Assembly: GCF_011078175.1 (NCBI RefSeq)
Contig: NZ_JAALCJ010000003.1
Location: 434,001-498,000 of the forward strand
From: Enterobacter cloacae
GTDB lineage: Bacteria; Pseudomonadota; Gammaproteobacteria; Enterobacterales; Enterobacteriaceae
DNA length: 64,000 nucleotides
Direction: 5' to 3'
The position numbers and the translations under genes were made by a program. The notes beneath the pieces were generated by a model. It worked only from the letters and a program-made list of their open reading frames with translations, made no database searches and was not told where the DNA came from. Numbering within the stretch: the first letter of the stretch is position 1; each line of letters begins with the position of its first letter. This document shows, one piece after another, positions 11,248-21,418 of the stretch.

Positions 11248-11966
11248 AGGTTCTGGCGGAAAAACTCCACGGTTGCTTCCAGCGCTGCCGGGGTAATACG
11301 GTGCCGGACACCGGCTCCCCACAGGCAGGTCAGATTGCTGTCCAGCCCTTCGCGCTGTAGCGCCTGTTGCAGACGGAACGTTTCGCCCGGGGGGACTACG
11401 TCGTCGGCATCGCCATGCCACAGCAGCAGCGGACGATCGGCCAGCTGCGAAAGCGCATGGCTGACGTCCCATTCAGACAACAGGGCCTCCACCTCCTGAG
11501 GGGCCTGAGGCGGGAACAGCGTCATTGCCAGTGACGTAAAGTAGCCCGATCCCATCAGGCAAGCCACGGACGTCACCTCCGGATGCCTGGCCATGATCCC
11601 CAGCGCCGTCATTCCCCCCATTGATGCCCCTGCGACCGCCAGCCGTTTCCCCTCCACCAGCCCGGCCTGCAAGAGCGCGTCACGCAGCCCGGCGAACTCG
11701 GTCAGATTGCCGTGCAGCGTTTGCCAGAACAGCCCCAGCCGCGCCTGCTCATCGCCCGTAAAGCGTGCCCCATGATTCGGCGCATCAGGCATGACCACCC
11801 GGAAACCGGCCTGCGCCAGCGCGACGGCAAAATAGCTGTAGACCAGCTTCGAGGAGAGAAAACCATGATAGAAAACTACCGTCGGCAGCGGCTGTTCACC
11901 TTTACCAGCCGGAAAAGCATGGATGATTTCATGCTCACTTAGCTGGCGAGTTTCAATTTCAATCAT
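11244..11966 (-). CDS. yjfP: Alpha/beta-hydrolase (carboxylesterase) YjfP
   Basis: 240 residues of the dienelactone-hydrolase/prolyl-oligopeptidase-like fold. The nucleophile is Ser115 in the elbow VAGASMGGM. The Asp (in [14 protein letters not shown]) and His (in [10 protein letters not shown]) of the triad are visible. E. coli YjfP has esterase activity on short acyl substrates; the physiological substrate is unknown. It is slightly shorter than the E. coli protein. Its stop codon overlaps that of ulaR by 3 bp. Confidence 0.92.
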   Translation of the reverse strand: MIEIETRQLSEHEIIHAFPAGKGEQPLPTVVFYHGFLSSKLVYSYFAVALAQAGFRVVMPDAPNHGARFTGDEQARLGLFWQTLHGNLTEFAGLRDALLQAGLVEGKRLAVAGASMGGMTALGIMARHPEVTSVACLMGSGYFTSLAMTLFPPQAPQEVEALLSEWDVSHALSQLADRPLLLWHGDADDVVPPGETFRLQQALQREGLDSNLTCLWGAGVRHRITPAALEATVEFFRQNL

Positions 11967-12103
11967 TGTCGATCCTGTGCTGATGAATGATTCATAATGT
12001 TGAGAGCTGGATTACGGTTTCACGATATTTTCATTCGAAATCTACGCCCCAGATAACACTTCGGGAACATTCCCCCAAAACTAAATTCGCAGACAACTAC
12101 ACT

Positions 12104-12433
12104 ATGGCTATCAGGAAAAGAGACAGGTTTATGCGCAGGCTTACGGCTTTATTGCTGGCCTCACTGCTCAGCGGATGTTCCATATTGCAGGGTACGCCAG
12201 AACCGGCGCCGCCGGTTACCGATCATCCTCAGGAAATTCGTCGTAATCAGACGGAAGGATTACAACGCCTGGGCACCGTATCCGCAATGGTTCGTGGTTC
12301 CCCGGATGATGCAGAAGACGCAATTGAAGCACAGGCCGTTGCCGCAAAAGCAGATTATTACGTCATCACGATGATTGATGAAACCATTATTACGGGACAG
12401 TGGTACGCGCAGGGCATTTTGTACCGTAAATAA
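12104..12433 (+). CDS. bsmA: Biofilm peroxide resistance lipoprotein BsmA
   Basis: 109 residues, the same length as E. coli BsmA (YjfO). A lipoprotein signal ends in LLSGCS with Cys25 as the lipidated residue. It is followed by a conserved TPEPAPPVTDHPQEIRR linker and a DUF1471 domain ending WYAQGILYRK. BsmA is linked to peroxide resistance and biofilm maturation. The start at 12104 aligns residue for residue with the E. coli N-terminus; ATG 12131 also has a plausible ribosome site, so the start is not certain. yjfN follows on the same strand. Confidence 0.88.
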   Translation: MAIRKRDRFMRRLTALLLASLLSGCSILQGTPEPAPPVTDHPQEIRRNQTEGLQRLGTVSAMVRGSPDDAEDAIEAQAVAAKADYYVITMIDETIITGQWYAQGILYRK

Positions 12434-12581
12434 GCATTATCATTTGAATGACCTTTACACTGCTTTGCGTCCGTAGACATTTTCCTGTCCACAATAAACT
12501 CCATGCCAGCAACAATGGAAATGAGTTTATTCGCGAAGGATTGCCCGGCGGATACCGGAGATACGTGAAAAGGAGCTGACG

Positions 12582-12857
12582 ATGAAACGAACCCTTGCTT
12601 TAACGACGCTATTGCTTTCAGCGGGCCTGCTGAGCACCACGGCGCAGTCGGCCGAATTTGCCAGCGCGGATTGCGTCACGGGCCTGAACGAGATTGGTCA
12701 GATCTCCGTTAATAATATCACGGGGAGTCCGCAAGACGTTGAGCGTGTCGTGGCCCTGAAGGCCGATGAACAGGGTGCATCCTGGTATCGCATCGTCCAG
12801 ATGCAGGAAGATCATCATGTTAATCACTGGCGCGTGCAGGCTATTCTCTATGCATAA
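12582..12857 (+). CDS. yjfN: DUF1471 periplasmic protein YjfN
   Basis: 91 residues: a cleavable signal peptide (MKRTLALTTLLLSAGLLSTT, probable cleavage after AQSA at residue 24), then one DUF1471 domain ending WRVQAILYA. The AAAAGGAGCTGACG ribosome site supports this start. In E. coli, YjfN has been described as a periplasmic protease activator; DUF1471 proteins otherwise have no known enzymatic activity. It lies 148 bp after bsmA and has its own terminator. Confidence 0.88.
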   Translation: MKRTLALTTLLLSAGLLSTTAQSAEFASADCVTGLNEIGQISVNNITGSPQDVERVVALKADEQGASWYRIVQMQEDHHVNHWRVQAILYA

Positions 12858-12868
12858 CCCCCGTCGAT

Positions 12869-12897
12869 AAAAGCCACTTAATTTTAGTGGCTTTTCA
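12869..12897 (+). terminator. Rho-independent terminator of yjfN
   Basis: AAAAGCCACT (12869-12878) and AGTGGCTTTT (12886-12895) form a perfect 10-bp stem with a 7-nt loop; the A and T runs make it usable in both directions. It lies 11 bp past the yjfN stop. Confidence 0.9.
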
Positions 12898-13027
12898 CTT
12901 TTGCAAATTTTTTATATCTTCATAAACTCAATAAAAACAAACGGGTAACAATTTTTTACATTAAACGGATAAACGTTCTCTCCGCTCTGCCGTTGAACAG
13001 CCATCACTTTTCAATAATGAGCAATTT

Positions 13028-14959
13028 ATGATCACCTTTTTCCGCCGGGCAGGACTGGGCACGAAGCTATCGCTGCTTACAGGTGCAAGTGTCGCCACGC
13101 TTTTTTTGCTGTTCACTTTCCTGTTGAGCCACAACGCAAGCCAGCAGCTTGAAAATCTTGCGGTTGAAGACCTGCATAATCAGTCCACCGGCATGGTGGA
13201 TATGGTGCAAATGTTCAATACCAGCCTGAGCGAAGAAGTTGAAAGCTATACCCGCCTGTTCACCACCTTTTTGCCCCAGCCGCTGGCCAGCGACAGCAGC
13301 CAGAGCCGGACCATAAATGGGCTTACCGTTCCTCTGCTGAAAGGCGGCGAAACGGCGTTGCATGAAAACAATACGCTTTCTGATGACTTTCTGAGCCGAA
13401 CGGGAGCCATCTCGACGCTGTTTGTCCGCAGCGGTAACGATTTTATCCGCGTGGCCACGTCGCTGCGCAAAGAGAATGGCGACCGCGCCATCGGAACCGT
13501 TCTTGATACCACCAGCCCGGCATTTGCGGCTGTCACCAAAGGGGAGGTCTATCGTGGCCTCGCGCTGCTGTTCGGCAAGCGCTATATCACGCAGTACCAG
13601 CCTGTTAAAAATGCGGAAGGCCAGGTTATCGGGATCATCTTTGTCGGCGTGGACATCACCCATTCATGGAACGTCATGCGCCAGAAAATCCTTAACCGTC
13701 GTCTGGGCGAAAGCGGCCACTTCTTCGTGCTGGACCGCAGCAACGGCAAAACGCGCGGGCAGTATCTGTTCCATGCCAGCGAAGAGGGCAAACTGCCCAA
13801 CTGGGACACGGCGACACAGCAGCAGCTTCTGAGTGATAAAGCCGGCACGCTGGAACGCGTGAGCGCAGATGGCCGTACGCTCAAGATTGCCTACACGCCG
13901 CTGCCGGGCTGGAACTGGACCATCGTGGGTGAAGTGGACAAAGCCGTACTGCTATCAAGCGTCACCACGCTGCGCGATCGATTCCTGATGGCGGGCGTGG
14001 TGCTATCCGCGCTCTTCGCGGGCCTGTTCGTTCTCCTCATTCGCCGGATGCTCACCCGCCCACTGCGCGCAGTGATTGCGCTTGCCCGGCAGTATGCCGC
14101 AGGCGATCTTCGCGCCAGCCTGCCGGTAACCTGCCAGGATGAAGTCGGCCAGCTGATTCATGCCATCAACGGGATCGGGGGCGGCCTGCAAAAAATTGTG
14201 TTGCAGGTCCGCGAGGCCGCAAGCGAAATCCATCTGGGGACTAACGCGCTGGCTTCAGACACTGGCGAGATCTCTGAACAGATCAACAAGCAGGCCAGCA
14301 GCGTTGAGGAGACCTCCGCCAGCATGGAGCAATTAGCCGCCACCGTGCAGCAAAATGCCGCCAACATGGAGCAAACGCAGCAGCTGGTGGGTGAAACCTC
14401 GCGCGCGGTGCATCAGGGTGGAGAGACGGTGATCCACGCAGTTTCCACCATGGATGATATCCGTGATGCATCGAAACGCATTGAAGACATCACCCGCGTG
14501 ATTGAGTCCATCGCTTTCCAGACCAATATCCTGGCGCTTAATGCGGCGGTTGAAGCGGCGCGGGCGGGCGAGCACGGGAAAGGTTTCGCCGTGGTGGCGC
14601 AAGAGGTGCGCGCCCTGGCGGCACGCAGCGCTAACGCGGTTAAAGAGATTGAACAGCTGGTTGGCGACACGCTGAACAAGGTGAGCGAAGGTCATGCGCT
14701 GTCTGAACAGACGCGCCTGGCGATGGATGCCATCATTATTCATATCGATAACATCAGCCAGCTTGTCACCGAGATCAACCACGCCTCCCGCGAGCAGTCT
14801 GCGGGGATTGGTCAGGTGAATCTGGCGATGACGCACATCGGTGAGGCATCGCACATCAATGCCGATCGCATCTCGCGCAGCGAGCAGACGGCACAGACGC
14901 TGCGCGAGAAGGGTTCACATCTCACCCGGCTGGTGAGCCTGTTCCAGCTGAAAGCTTAA
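13028..14959 (+). CDS. Methyl-accepting chemotaxis protein with Cache_3-Cache_2 sensor
   Basis: 643 residues. Membrane segments at about 15-34 and 319-338 bracket a roughly 280-residue periplasmic domain with the Cache_3-Cache_2 hallmark [24 protein letters not shown] domain (about 339-392) and a class 36H-type signalling coiled coil follow, with the conserved hairpin tip around residues 496-535. The C-terminus lacks the NWETF CheR/CheB tether, so adaptation would depend on other receptors. Ligand unknown; Cache_3-Cache_2 receptors often sense small organic acids. I do not know a K-12 equivalent here. Its TAA overlaps the stop of convergent aidB. Confidence 0.9.
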   Translation: MITFFRRAGLGTKLSLLTGASVATLFLLFTFLLSHNASQQLENLAVEDLHNQSTGMVDMVQMFNTSLSEEVESYTRLFTTFLPQPLASDSSQSRTINGLTVPLLKGGETALHENNTLSDDFLSRTGAISTLFVRSGNDFIRVATSLRKENGDRAIGTVLDTTSPAFAAVTKGEVYRGLALLFGKRYITQYQPVKNAEGQVIGIIFVGVDITHSWNVMRQKILNRRLGESGHFFVLDRSNGKTRGQYLFHASEEGKLPNWDTATQQQLLSDKAGTLERVSADGRTLKIAYTPLPGWNWTIVGEVDKAVLLSSVTTLRDRFLMAGVVLSALFAGLFVLLIRRMLTRPLRAVIALARQYAAGDLRASLPVTCQDEVGQLIHAINGIGGGLQKIVLQVREAASEIHLGTNALASDTGEISEQINKQASSVEETSASMEQLAATVQQNAANMEQTQQLVGETSRAVHQGGETVIHAVSTMDDIRDASKRIEDITRVIESIAFQTNILALNAAVEAARAGEHGKGFAVVAQEVRALAARSANAVKEIEQLVGDTLNKVSEGHALSEQTRLAMDAIIIHIDNISQLVTEINHASREQSAGIGQVNLAMTHIGEASHINADRISRSEQTAQTLREKGSHLTRLVSLFQLKA

Positions 14960-16578
14960 CCGACCCGGCCCGTGGCGCGCAGCAGCAGGTCGTTTTGCAC
15001 CTGTTCACTCATCAGCGTGCCGCCCCGGGTATCCAGCATCATGCGGCACCACGCCTGCGCCACGGGCGGCGTTGCGTGCCGCAGCATCTGACTTCCAGCA
15101 CCGAGTAAAAAGAGCTGCCGCGCGATCTCCCTGCCCTGCGCTTCCTGCGGTTTACGCAGCTTCTGCTGTAGCTGCCGCCAGCTGCGATCGAAGTGCCTGT
15201 CCTGGCCTTTTACCTGCGCGAAATCATCGGCGAGCAAGTCGAGAATGCCCGACTGCTTCGCCAGCACGCGCAGTACATCCAGGCACATAATATTGCCAGA
15301 GCCTTCCCAGATGCTGTTGACGGGCATTTCGCGGTACAACCGCGGAAGCTCACTCTCTTCGCAATAGCCTGCACCGCCCAGCACCTCCATTGCCTCTGCC
15401 ACAAACGGTATGCCCGCTTTGCAGACGCTGTATTTTGCCGCCGGAGTGAAAAGCCGCGCCCATGCGGACTCCTGCGGGTCGGTGCGGTTGTCCCACGCCC
15501 GGGCGAGTCGGAACAGCAGTGCCGTGTGTCCCTCCAGCACCAGCGCCATACGGCTTAGCACGTCGCGCATTAACGGCTGGTCGATGAGGTTTTTGCCGAA
15601 GGTCTGCCGCTGATGGGCATGATAAAGCGCCACCGAGAGCGCACGGCGCATCAGTCCGTGGCTGCCAAGCGCGCAGTCAAAGCGCGTCAGCCCGCCCATC
15701 TTCAGAATTTGCCGGACACCTTCACCCTCTTCGCCCAGCAGCCAGCCGGAAGCATCAAGAAACTCAGCCTCACTGCTGGCATTTGAACGGTTACCGAGCT
15801 TCTCCTTCAGACGCTCAAGGCGCACGGCATTGCGTTGCCCGTCGGGTAAGAAACGCGGCACAAAAAAGCAGGACAACCCGCCCTTCGCCTGCGCCAGCAC
15901 CAGATGCGCATCGCTCTGCGGCACGGAGAAAAACCATTTGTGCCCAACCAGCCGGTAACTGCCATCGCTGCATTTCTCTGCTTTGGTGGTATTACTGAGT
16001 ACGTCTGAACCGCCCTGCTTTTCCGTCATCCCCATGCCGATCAGCAGACCACGCTTTTGCGCCCCCGGTGCGAGATGGGGATCGTAGCGATCGCTCATCA
16101 GCGGCGTTAACCAGTCGTGAAACGGTTTGGGCAGCGACTGTTGCAACAGCGGCGTGGCGGCGAAGGTCATGGTCACCGGGCATAGCGTTCCCGCCTCCAC
16201 CTGAGCATGAAGCACAAAACGCGCGGCCCGGGCGACGAACGATCCTTTCCGCGCCTCCTCCTCCCACGCCAGATTGTGCACCCGGTTGGCGCAAAGCCCC
16301 TGCATCAGAAGATGCCATGCCGGATGAAAGCGGACGTCATCCAGCCTCTCTCCCATGGCGTCATAACGCAGCAGTTCCGGCGGATTAACGTTCGCCAGCC
16401 TGCCCAGCTCCAGCGACTCCGCCGTACCCAACTGCTGTCCGATGCTGGCAAGAAGATCCACGTCCCACTCAGCCCCTTCGCGCGCTACCGCATCGCGCAG
16501 GGCGCAATCAGAGAGAAAAAGGTTGCTGTTCGATAGCGGTGCAGGTTGATTAAAAACGGTATGTGTCTGCCAGTGCAT
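14956..16578 (-). CDS. aidB: AidB, acyl-CoA dehydrogenase-like alkylation-response protein
   Basis: 540 residues (E. coli AidB 541) of the acyl-CoA dehydrogenase superfamily. The central FAD-binding region includes [18 protein letters not shown] and [16 protein letters not shown]; the C-terminal domain binds DNA in the known protein. AidB is induced by Ada during alkylation stress and is thought to protect transcribed DNA; it has weak isovaleryl-CoA dehydrogenase activity. Both flanking genes here, the chemoreceptor and the MFS transporter, differ from K-12 on the transporter side. The regulatory gap to the transporter has nested inverted repeats. Confidence 0.95.
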   Translation of the reverse strand: MHWQTHTVFNQPAPLSNSNLFLSDCALRDAVAREGAEWDVDLLASIGQQLGTAESLELGRLANVNPPELLRYDAMGERLDDVRFHPAWHLLMQGLCANRVHNLAWEEEARKGSFVARAARFVLHAQVEAGTLCPVTMTFAATPLLQQSLPKPFHDWLTPLMSDRYDPHLAPGAQKRGLLIGMGMTEKQGGSDVLSNTTKAEKCSDGSYRLVGHKWFFSVPQSDAHLVLAQAKGGLSCFFVPRFLPDGQRNAVRLERLKEKLGNRSNASSEAEFLDASGWLLGEEGEGVRQILKMGGLTRFDCALGSHGLMRRALSVALYHAHQRQTFGKNLIDQPLMRDVLSRMALVLEGHTALLFRLARAWDNRTDPQESAWARLFTPAAKYSVCKAGIPFVAEAMEVLGGAGYCEESELPRLYREMPVNSIWEGSGNIMCLDVLRVLAKQSGILDLLADDFAQVKGQDRHFDRSWRQLQQKLRKPQEAQGREIARQLFLLGAGSQMLRHATPPVAQAWCRMMLDTRGGTLMSEQVQNDLLLRATGRVG

Positions 16579-16650
16579 GCTGTCTCCCTCCTTTCATTGG
16601 CAATAAAGGTAAGTATGGACAGAGGGCATACACGCTGCATGGGAGGGGGG

Positions 16651-16750
16651 TCACACGATGACGATCGTGTTGATATCATTCGTGAAATAGCTCACAGAAC
16701 ATAAGAATAAACTATTTCATTACTTCGCTAATGCTGAATAATTTATTCTT
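16651..16750. promoter_or_regulatory. Inverted-repeat-rich control region between aidB and the MFS gene
   Basis: Three perfect dyads lie in 100 bp: ACACGAT/ATCGTGT with a 4-bp gap (around 16652-16669), TGAAATAG/CTATTTCA (16683-16690, 16712-16719), and AAGAATAAA/TTTATTCTT (16703-16711, 16742-16750). The last is partly nested with GAATAATTTATTC. They occupy the gap between two divergently transcribed genes, where operators are expected. No binding protein can be named. Confidence 0.45.
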
Positions 16751-16773
16751 ACCCCGTTTTTGTGAGGCTCGTT

Positions 16774-18048
16774 ATGCAACAGGATGCGCACAAGCGTGCA
16801 TTAATTGCAGGCTCCATCGGTAATTTCATCGAGTGGTATGAATTTGCGGTCTATGGTTTTCTGGCAACGGTGATTGCCAGAAATTTCTTCCAGCTTGAGG
16901 GGGAAGCGGAGCTCACCAGCCTGATCCTCACCTGGGCCTCATTCGCCATTGCTTTCTTCTTCCGCCCGCTGGGTGCGGTGGTCTTTGGCCGCATTGGCGA
17001 CAGGATTGGTCGCAAACCGACGCTGATTATTGTGCTGGTATTGATGACGCTCGCCACCGCTGCCATCGGGATTGTGCCGGTCTATGCCAGTGTCGGGATT
17101 GCCGCGCCGCTGATCGTGACGCTCCTGCGTATTCTGCAAGGTCTGTTTGCCGGCGGTGAATATGGCGGTGCGGTCTCGTTGATGACGGAGTTCGCCCCGC
17201 GCGGCAAGCGCGGCCTTTACGGCGCATGGCAGTCCTTCACCGTTGCGCTCGGGCTGTTAGCGGGCGCAGGCATTGTCGCGTTGCTCTCTGTTCTTCTTTC
17301 CCCTGAAGCCCTGCACGACTGGGGCTGGCGTATTCCGTTCTTCCTGGCGTTACCGATGGGTGCGGTCGCGCTATGGCTGCGGGTGAGCATGGAAGAGACG
17401 CCGAGCTTTGTGCAGCAACGGGAAAAGCCGGTTGTTACTCAGGCCAGCACCGCCGCCACGTTCAAAACCATCCTGATGGGCATTGGCCGCGTGATGGTCT
17501 GGTCTGCGGCGGGTTATACCTATCTGGTGATTATGCCGACCTATCTGCAATCTGCGCTGCACACCGGTTTTAACCAGGCGCTGCTGATTGCGGTGATTTC
17601 TAACATTGGGTTTGCGCTCACTATCATCCCGTCGGGCATGTTGAGCGACAGGATCGGGCGGCGAACGGTGATGATTATCGCCACCGTGCTCCTGTTGCTC
17701 CTCGCCCTGCCGCTGCTGAAAATTTTGCAAGCGGAGTCCAGCACGCTGGCGGTCAAAGCGATTGTGGTGCTGATTGCAGGCGGTCTGGTGGGAATGCTGG
17801 CAGGGCCGGGTCCGGCAATGCTGTCAGAGATGTTCCCGACGCGCGTACGTTACACCGGGCTGGGGCTGGCCTATTCTCTGTCGAATGCGATCTTCTCCGG
17901 CTGTGCGGGGCTGATTATTACCGGGCTGATTAAAGAGACGGGCAATCTGGATATTCCGGCGTACTACGTAATGGCAACGGCGGTGGTGAGTATTTTCGCG
18001 CTGATGACGCTGAGAAAGGATGACCATTTGCGGTCGTTAGAGGAGTGA
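16774..18048 (+). CDS. MFS transporter, metabolite:H+ symporter (MHS) type
   Basis: 424 residues, twelve predicted membrane helices. The N-terminal GNFIEWYEFAVYGFLATVIA and the loop GRIGDRIGRKPTLI, plus its second-half counterpart GMLSDRIGRRTVMII, are typical of the MHS family (ProP, ShiA, KgtP, citrate carriers). RILQGLFAGGEYGGA is another family marker. The likely substrate is an organic acid or osmolyte, not resolvable here. GTGAGG precedes the ATG by 8 nt. K-12 has yjfC and yjfIJKLM in this interval. A strong bidirectional terminator follows. Confidence 0.88.
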   Translation: MQQDAHKRALIAGSIGNFIEWYEFAVYGFLATVIARNFFQLEGEAELTSLILTWASFAIAFFFRPLGAVVFGRIGDRIGRKPTLIIVLVLMTLATAAIGIVPVYASVGIAAPLIVTLLRILQGLFAGGEYGGAVSLMTEFAPRGKRGLYGAWQSFTVALGLLAGAGIVALLSVLLSPEALHDWGWRIPFFLALPMGAVALWLRVSMEETPSFVQQREKPVVTQASTAATFKTILMGIGRVMVWSAAGYTYLVIMPTYLQSALHTGFNQALLIAVISNIGFALTIIPSGMLSDRIGRRTVMIIATVLLLLLALPLLKILQAESSTLAVKAIVVLIAGGLVGMLAGPGPAMLSEMFPTRVRYTGLGLAYSLSNAIFSGCAGLIITGLIKETGNLDIPAYYVMATAVVSIFALMTLRKDDHLRSLEE

Positions 18049-18063
18049 GGTTGTCACCGTCTG

Positions 18064-18102
18064 GTGCCCTCACCCCGGCCCTCTCCCACGGGGAGAGGGA
18101 GA
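18064..18102. repeat. CCCTCTCC-type intergenic repeat, copy 1
   Basis: CCCTCACCCC followed by CCCTCTCCCACGGGGAGAGG, a palindromic element common between genes in Enterobacter and Klebsiella. A second copy in the opposite orientation lies at 18899-18935, so the two bracket rlmB. Confidence 0.7.
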
Positions 18103-18141
18103 AAACACTAAAGGCCGTCCTTTGGACGGCCTTTAGTGTTT
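18103..18141. terminator. Bidirectional terminator between the MFS gene and rlmB
   Basis: An 18-bp perfect inverted repeat (18103-18120 and 18124-18141) with a 3-nt TTT loop, ending in A/T runs on both sides. It serves two convergent genes. The rlmB stop codon (18140-18142) overlaps the outermost pairs of the stem. Confidence 0.88.
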
Positions 18142-18874
18142 ATTCTCCGCGCTGACGCACCGCTTCAAACAGGCAGATACCCGTCGCAACAGAAACGTTC
18201 AGGGACGATACGCTGCCCGCCATTGGGATGCTGATCAGCTCATCGCAGTGCTCGCGCGTCAGACGACGCATACCTTCGCCTTCCGCGCCCATCACCAGCG
18301 CCATACGTCCGGTCATCTTGCTCTGATACAGGGTGTGATCCGCTTCACCGGCCGTGCCGACGATCCAGATATTCTCTTCCTGCAACAGACGCATGGTGCG
18401 CGCCAGGTTAGTCACGCGGATCAGCGGGACGTTTTCCGCCGCGCCGCAGGCGACTTTTTTAGCGGTAGCGTTAAGCTGCGCGGAGCGATCTCTTGGCACA
18501 ATCACCGCATGCACGCCTGCTGCATCGGCGCTACGCAGGCACGCGCCCAGATTGTGTGGATCGGTTACGCCATCGAGGATCAGGAAGAACGGATTCTCCA
18601 GCTCAGCGATCAGATCTGGTAGATCGTTCTCCTGATACTGACGGCCCGGCTTCACGCGCGCAATAATGCCCTGGTGTACAGCACCTTCGCTTTTCTCATC
18701 CAGATACTGGCGGTTCGCCAGCTGGATCACTACGCCCTGCGCTTCGAGCGCGTGGATCAGCGGCATCAGACGTTTGTCTTCACGCCCTTTCAGAATAAAA
18801 ACTTCCTGAAAACGCTCCGGCGCGCGCTCCAGCAGGGCCTGCACCGCGTGGATGCCGTAAATCATTTCACTCAT
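18140..18874 (-). CDS. rlmB: 23S rRNA Gm2251 2'-O-methyltransferase
   Basis: 244 residues of the SpoU (SPOUT) superfamily, starting [20 protein letters not shown]. An N-terminal L30e-like RNA-binding domain precedes the knotted methyltransferase domain with [33 protein letters not shown] and [19 protein letters not shown]. It methylates G2251 in the peptidyl-transferase P loop. It follows rnr on the same strand as in E. coli, but a CCCTCTCC repeat lies in the gap. Confidence 0.97.
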   Translation of the reverse strand: MSEMIYGIHAVQALLERAPERFQEVFILKGREDKRLMPLIHALEAQGVVIQLANRQYLDEKSEGAVHQGIIARVKPGRQYQENDLPDLIAELENPFFLILDGVTDPHNLGACLRSADAAGVHAVIVPRDRSAQLNATAKKVACGAAENVPLIRVTNLARTMRLLQEENIWIVGTAGEADHTLYQSKMTGRMALVMGAEGEGMRRLTREHCDELISIPMAGSVSSLNVSVATGICLFEAVRQRGE

Positions 18875-18898
18875 TGATGGTTCTCGTAATAAATATTT

Positions 18899-18935
18899 AC
18901 CCTCTCCCTGTCAGGGAGAGGGTCAGGGTGAGGGG
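18899..18935. repeat. CCCTCTCC-type intergenic repeat, copy 2
   Basis: CCCTCTCCCTGTCAGGGAGAGGG forms a strong hairpin and is followed by TCAGGGTGAGGGG. It is the inverted counterpart of the copy at 18064-18102. It lies between rnr and rlmB in the same operon, so it could act on rnr mRNA stability. Confidence 0.75.
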
Positions 18936-18938
18936 AAA

Positions 18939-21380
18939 TTACTCCGCCTGCTGTTTCTTCGCCGCGCGCTTCGCTTTGGTCGCGGCCGCTATTTTTTGGG
19001 TCTTGGTCGACGGTTTTTTCGCTTTACGGGCGTCTTTTTTTGCCGCCTTAGGCTTCTGTTTCTTCTCGCCACGGAAAGCGCTGTCTGGCTCAAAGTTTAC
19101 TCTTTTACCTGCCTGACGTCGCTTGCCGCCCGCTTTCGCGTTGCCGCCTTTTTTCGCTTTCTCACGCTCGGTTTTTCCGACGTTACGCGGAGCACGCTCG
19201 CTGGAGATGAGGCTGAAGTCGATTTTACGGTCGTCCATATTTACGGCTTCAACCTTCACTTCCACCCGATCGCCCAGACGGTAGGTCTGACCACCGGATT
19301 CGCCGATCAGACGTTGTCCGACCTGATCGAAGCGGTAGTAGTCGTTATCGAGGCTGGAAACGTGCACCAGGCCGTCGATAAACAGCTCGTCCAGACGCAC
19401 GAAGAAGCCAAAGCCGGTGACGCTGGCAATCACGCCTTTAAAGACATTACCCACCTGATCCAGCATAAAGTCACACTTCAGCCAGTCCGCCACGTCGCGC
19501 GTCGCTTCATCCGCACGACGCTCGGTCATGGAACAGTGCTGGCCCAGTTGCAGCATCTCTTCCATGGAGTAGTGATACCCTCCGGTTTCGGTCGTGTTGC
19601 CTTTATGACCCTGCTCGTGCGCCAGCAGATACTTGATCGCACGGTGCAAGGACAGGTCCGGATAACGGCGGATCGGCGAGGTAAAGTGGGCATACGATTG
19701 TAACGCCAGACCAAAGTGGCCCCGATTTTCCGGATCGTAAATCGCCTGTTTCATGGAGCGCAGCAGCATGGTTTGCAGCATTTCCGCGTCAGGACGATCG
19801 CTGATGGATTCCAGCAGCTCGGCGTAATCGCGTGGCTCAGGCTTATTACCGCCCGGCAGCTCCAGGCCGAGTTCAGCCAGCACGGAGCGGAACGAGGTTA
19901 CGGCTTCCGTGGTTGGCTTGTCGTGAATACGGAACAGCGCAGGCTCTTTGGCTTTCTCAACGAAACGTGCCGCCGAGATGTTCGCCAGGATCATACACTC
20001 TTCAATTAGCTTGTGCGCGTCGTTACGCTGAGTCTGCTCAATACGCTCGATACGACGCTCAGCGTTAAAGATAAACTTCGCCTCTTCACTCTCAAACGAG
20101 ATCCCACCGCGCTCTTCTCGCGCCTGATCCAGCGTTTTGTAGAGGTTGTGCAGCTCTTCAATGTGTTTAACCAGCGGCGCGTACTGTTCGCGCAGATCCT
20201 GATCCCCCTGCAACATATGCCAGACCTTGGTGTAGGTCAGGCGCGCATGGGAACTCATTACCGCTTCGTAGAACTTATAGCCCGTCAGACGTCCCTTGCT
20301 GGAGATGGTCATTTCGCAGACCATACACAGGCGGTCCACCTGCGGATTGAGGGAACAGAGGCCGTTAGAGAGCACTTCTGGCAGCATCGGTACAACCTGC
20401 GACGGGAAGTAGACCGACGTCCCGCGGCTGCGCGCTTCGTTATCCAGCGGCGTGTGTGGACGCACGTAATAGCTCACATCCGCGATGGCCACCCACAGAC
20501 GCCAGCCGCCTCCGCGTTTTTTCTCACAATATACGGCATCATCGAAGTCGCGGGCGTCTTCACCATCAATGGTGACCAGCGGCAGGGAGCGCAGATCCAC
20601 GCGGCCTGCTTTGGACTCTTCCGGCACTTCTTCACGCAGGTTTTCAATCTGATCGTCAACCGCTTTCGGCCAGACGTACGGAATTTCATGGGTGCGCAGC
20701 GCCATATCGACGGCCATGCCGGTGCCCATGTTATCGCCCAGCACTTCGACGATTTTACCCACCGCTTTGGTGCGACGAGTTGGGCGCTGGGTAAGTTCCA
20801 CCACCACCACAAAGCCCATGCGTGCGCCCATCACCTCTTCAGGTGGGATCAGGATGTCGAAGCTCAGACGGCTATCGTCCGGCACGACGAAGCCAACGCC
20901 CGCGTCGGTAAAGTAACGACCAACAATCTGGCTGGTTTTCGGCACCAGCACGCGTACCACGCGCGCTTCGCGGCGGCCTTTACGGTCTGCACCCAGCGGC
21001 TGCGCCAGGATCTGGTCGCCGTGAATACACATTTTCATCTGTTCGGATGAGAGGTACAGGTCGTCTTTACGGCCTTCCACGCGCAGGAAACCAAAACCAT
21101 CACGATGGCCTATAACGGTACCTTTCAGCAGATCGAGGCGTTCTGGCAGCGCGTAGCACTGACGGCGGGTAAAGACCAGCTGCCCGTCGCGCTCCATGGC
21201 GCGCAGGCGGCGGCGAAGGGCTTCAATTTGCTCTTCACCTTCAATGTTTAATTCAACGGCAAGTTCTTCACGATTGGCGGGTTTTTCGCGTTTTGTTAAG
21301 TGTTCGATGATGAACTCGCGGCTGGGGATAGGATTCGCGTATTTTTCGGCTTCGCGTTCCTGGAAAGGATCGTGTGACAT
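18939..21380 (-). CDS. rnr: Ribonuclease R
   Basis: 813 residues, equal to E. coli RNase R, a processive 3'-5' exoribonuclease that degrades structured RNA and trans-translation substrates. Visible order: helix-turn-helix, two cold-shock domains, the RNB catalytic core with [19 protein letters not shown] (Asp cluster binding metal), an S1 domain ([20 protein letters not shown]), and a Lys-rich tail. I chose the ATG at 21380 ([20 protein letters not shown]) with GGAGGAA upstream; an in-frame ATG 42 nt earlier has no homology. It sits 38 bp after nsrR in the nsrR-rnr-rlmB operon. Confidence 0.97.
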   Translation of the reverse strand: MSHDPFQEREAEKYANPIPSREFIIEHLTKREKPANREELAVELNIEGEEQIEALRRRLRAMERDGQLVFTRRQCYALPERLDLLKGTVIGHRDGFGFLRVEGRKDDLYLSSEQMKMCIHGDQILAQPLGADRKGRREARVVRVLVPKTSQIVGRYFTDAGVGFVVPDDSRLSFDILIPPEEVMGARMGFVVVVELTQRPTRRTKAVGKIVEVLGDNMGTGMAVDMALRTHEIPYVWPKAVDDQIENLREEVPEESKAGRVDLRSLPLVTIDGEDARDFDDAVYCEKKRGGGWRLWVAIADVSYYVRPHTPLDNEARSRGTSVYFPSQVVPMLPEVLSNGLCSLNPQVDRLCMVCEMTISSKGRLTGYKFYEAVMSSHARLTYTKVWHMLQGDQDLREQYAPLVKHIEELHNLYKTLDQAREERGGISFESEEAKFIFNAERRIERIEQTQRNDAHKLIEECMILANISAARFVEKAKEPALFRIHDKPTTEAVTSFRSVLAELGLELPGGNKPEPRDYAELLESISDRPDAEMLQTMLLRSMKQAIYDPENRGHFGLALQSYAHFTSPIRRYPDLSLHRAIKYLLAHEQGHKGNTTETGGYHYSMEEMLQLGQHCSMTERRADEATRDVADWLKCDFMLDQVGNVFKGVIASVTGFGFFVRLDELFIDGLVHVSSLDNDYYRFDQVGQRLIGESGGQTYRLGDRVEVKVEAVNMDDRKIDFSLISSERAPRNVGKTEREKAKKGGNAKAGGKRRQAGKRVNFEPDSAFRGEKKQKPKAAKKDARKAKKPSTKTQKIAAATKAKRAAKKQQAE

Positions 21381-21418
21381 GTCGGTTCCTCCGTTGTCAG
21401 CTCCGGTGGAAATTTTCT

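Noticed and set aside
12940..13000. A FliA (sigma-28) promoter for the chemoreceptor gene
   Set aside because: TAAA and CGGATAA elements occur, but not with the required spacing of about 15 bp.
20013..21050. A 345-codon frame antisense to rnr; similar frames oppose purA (21989-23164) and hflK (24965-26044)
   Set aside because: Same codon-bias effect; the protein is rich in His/Arg/Gln with no domain, and rnr, purA and hflK are unmistakable on the other strand.
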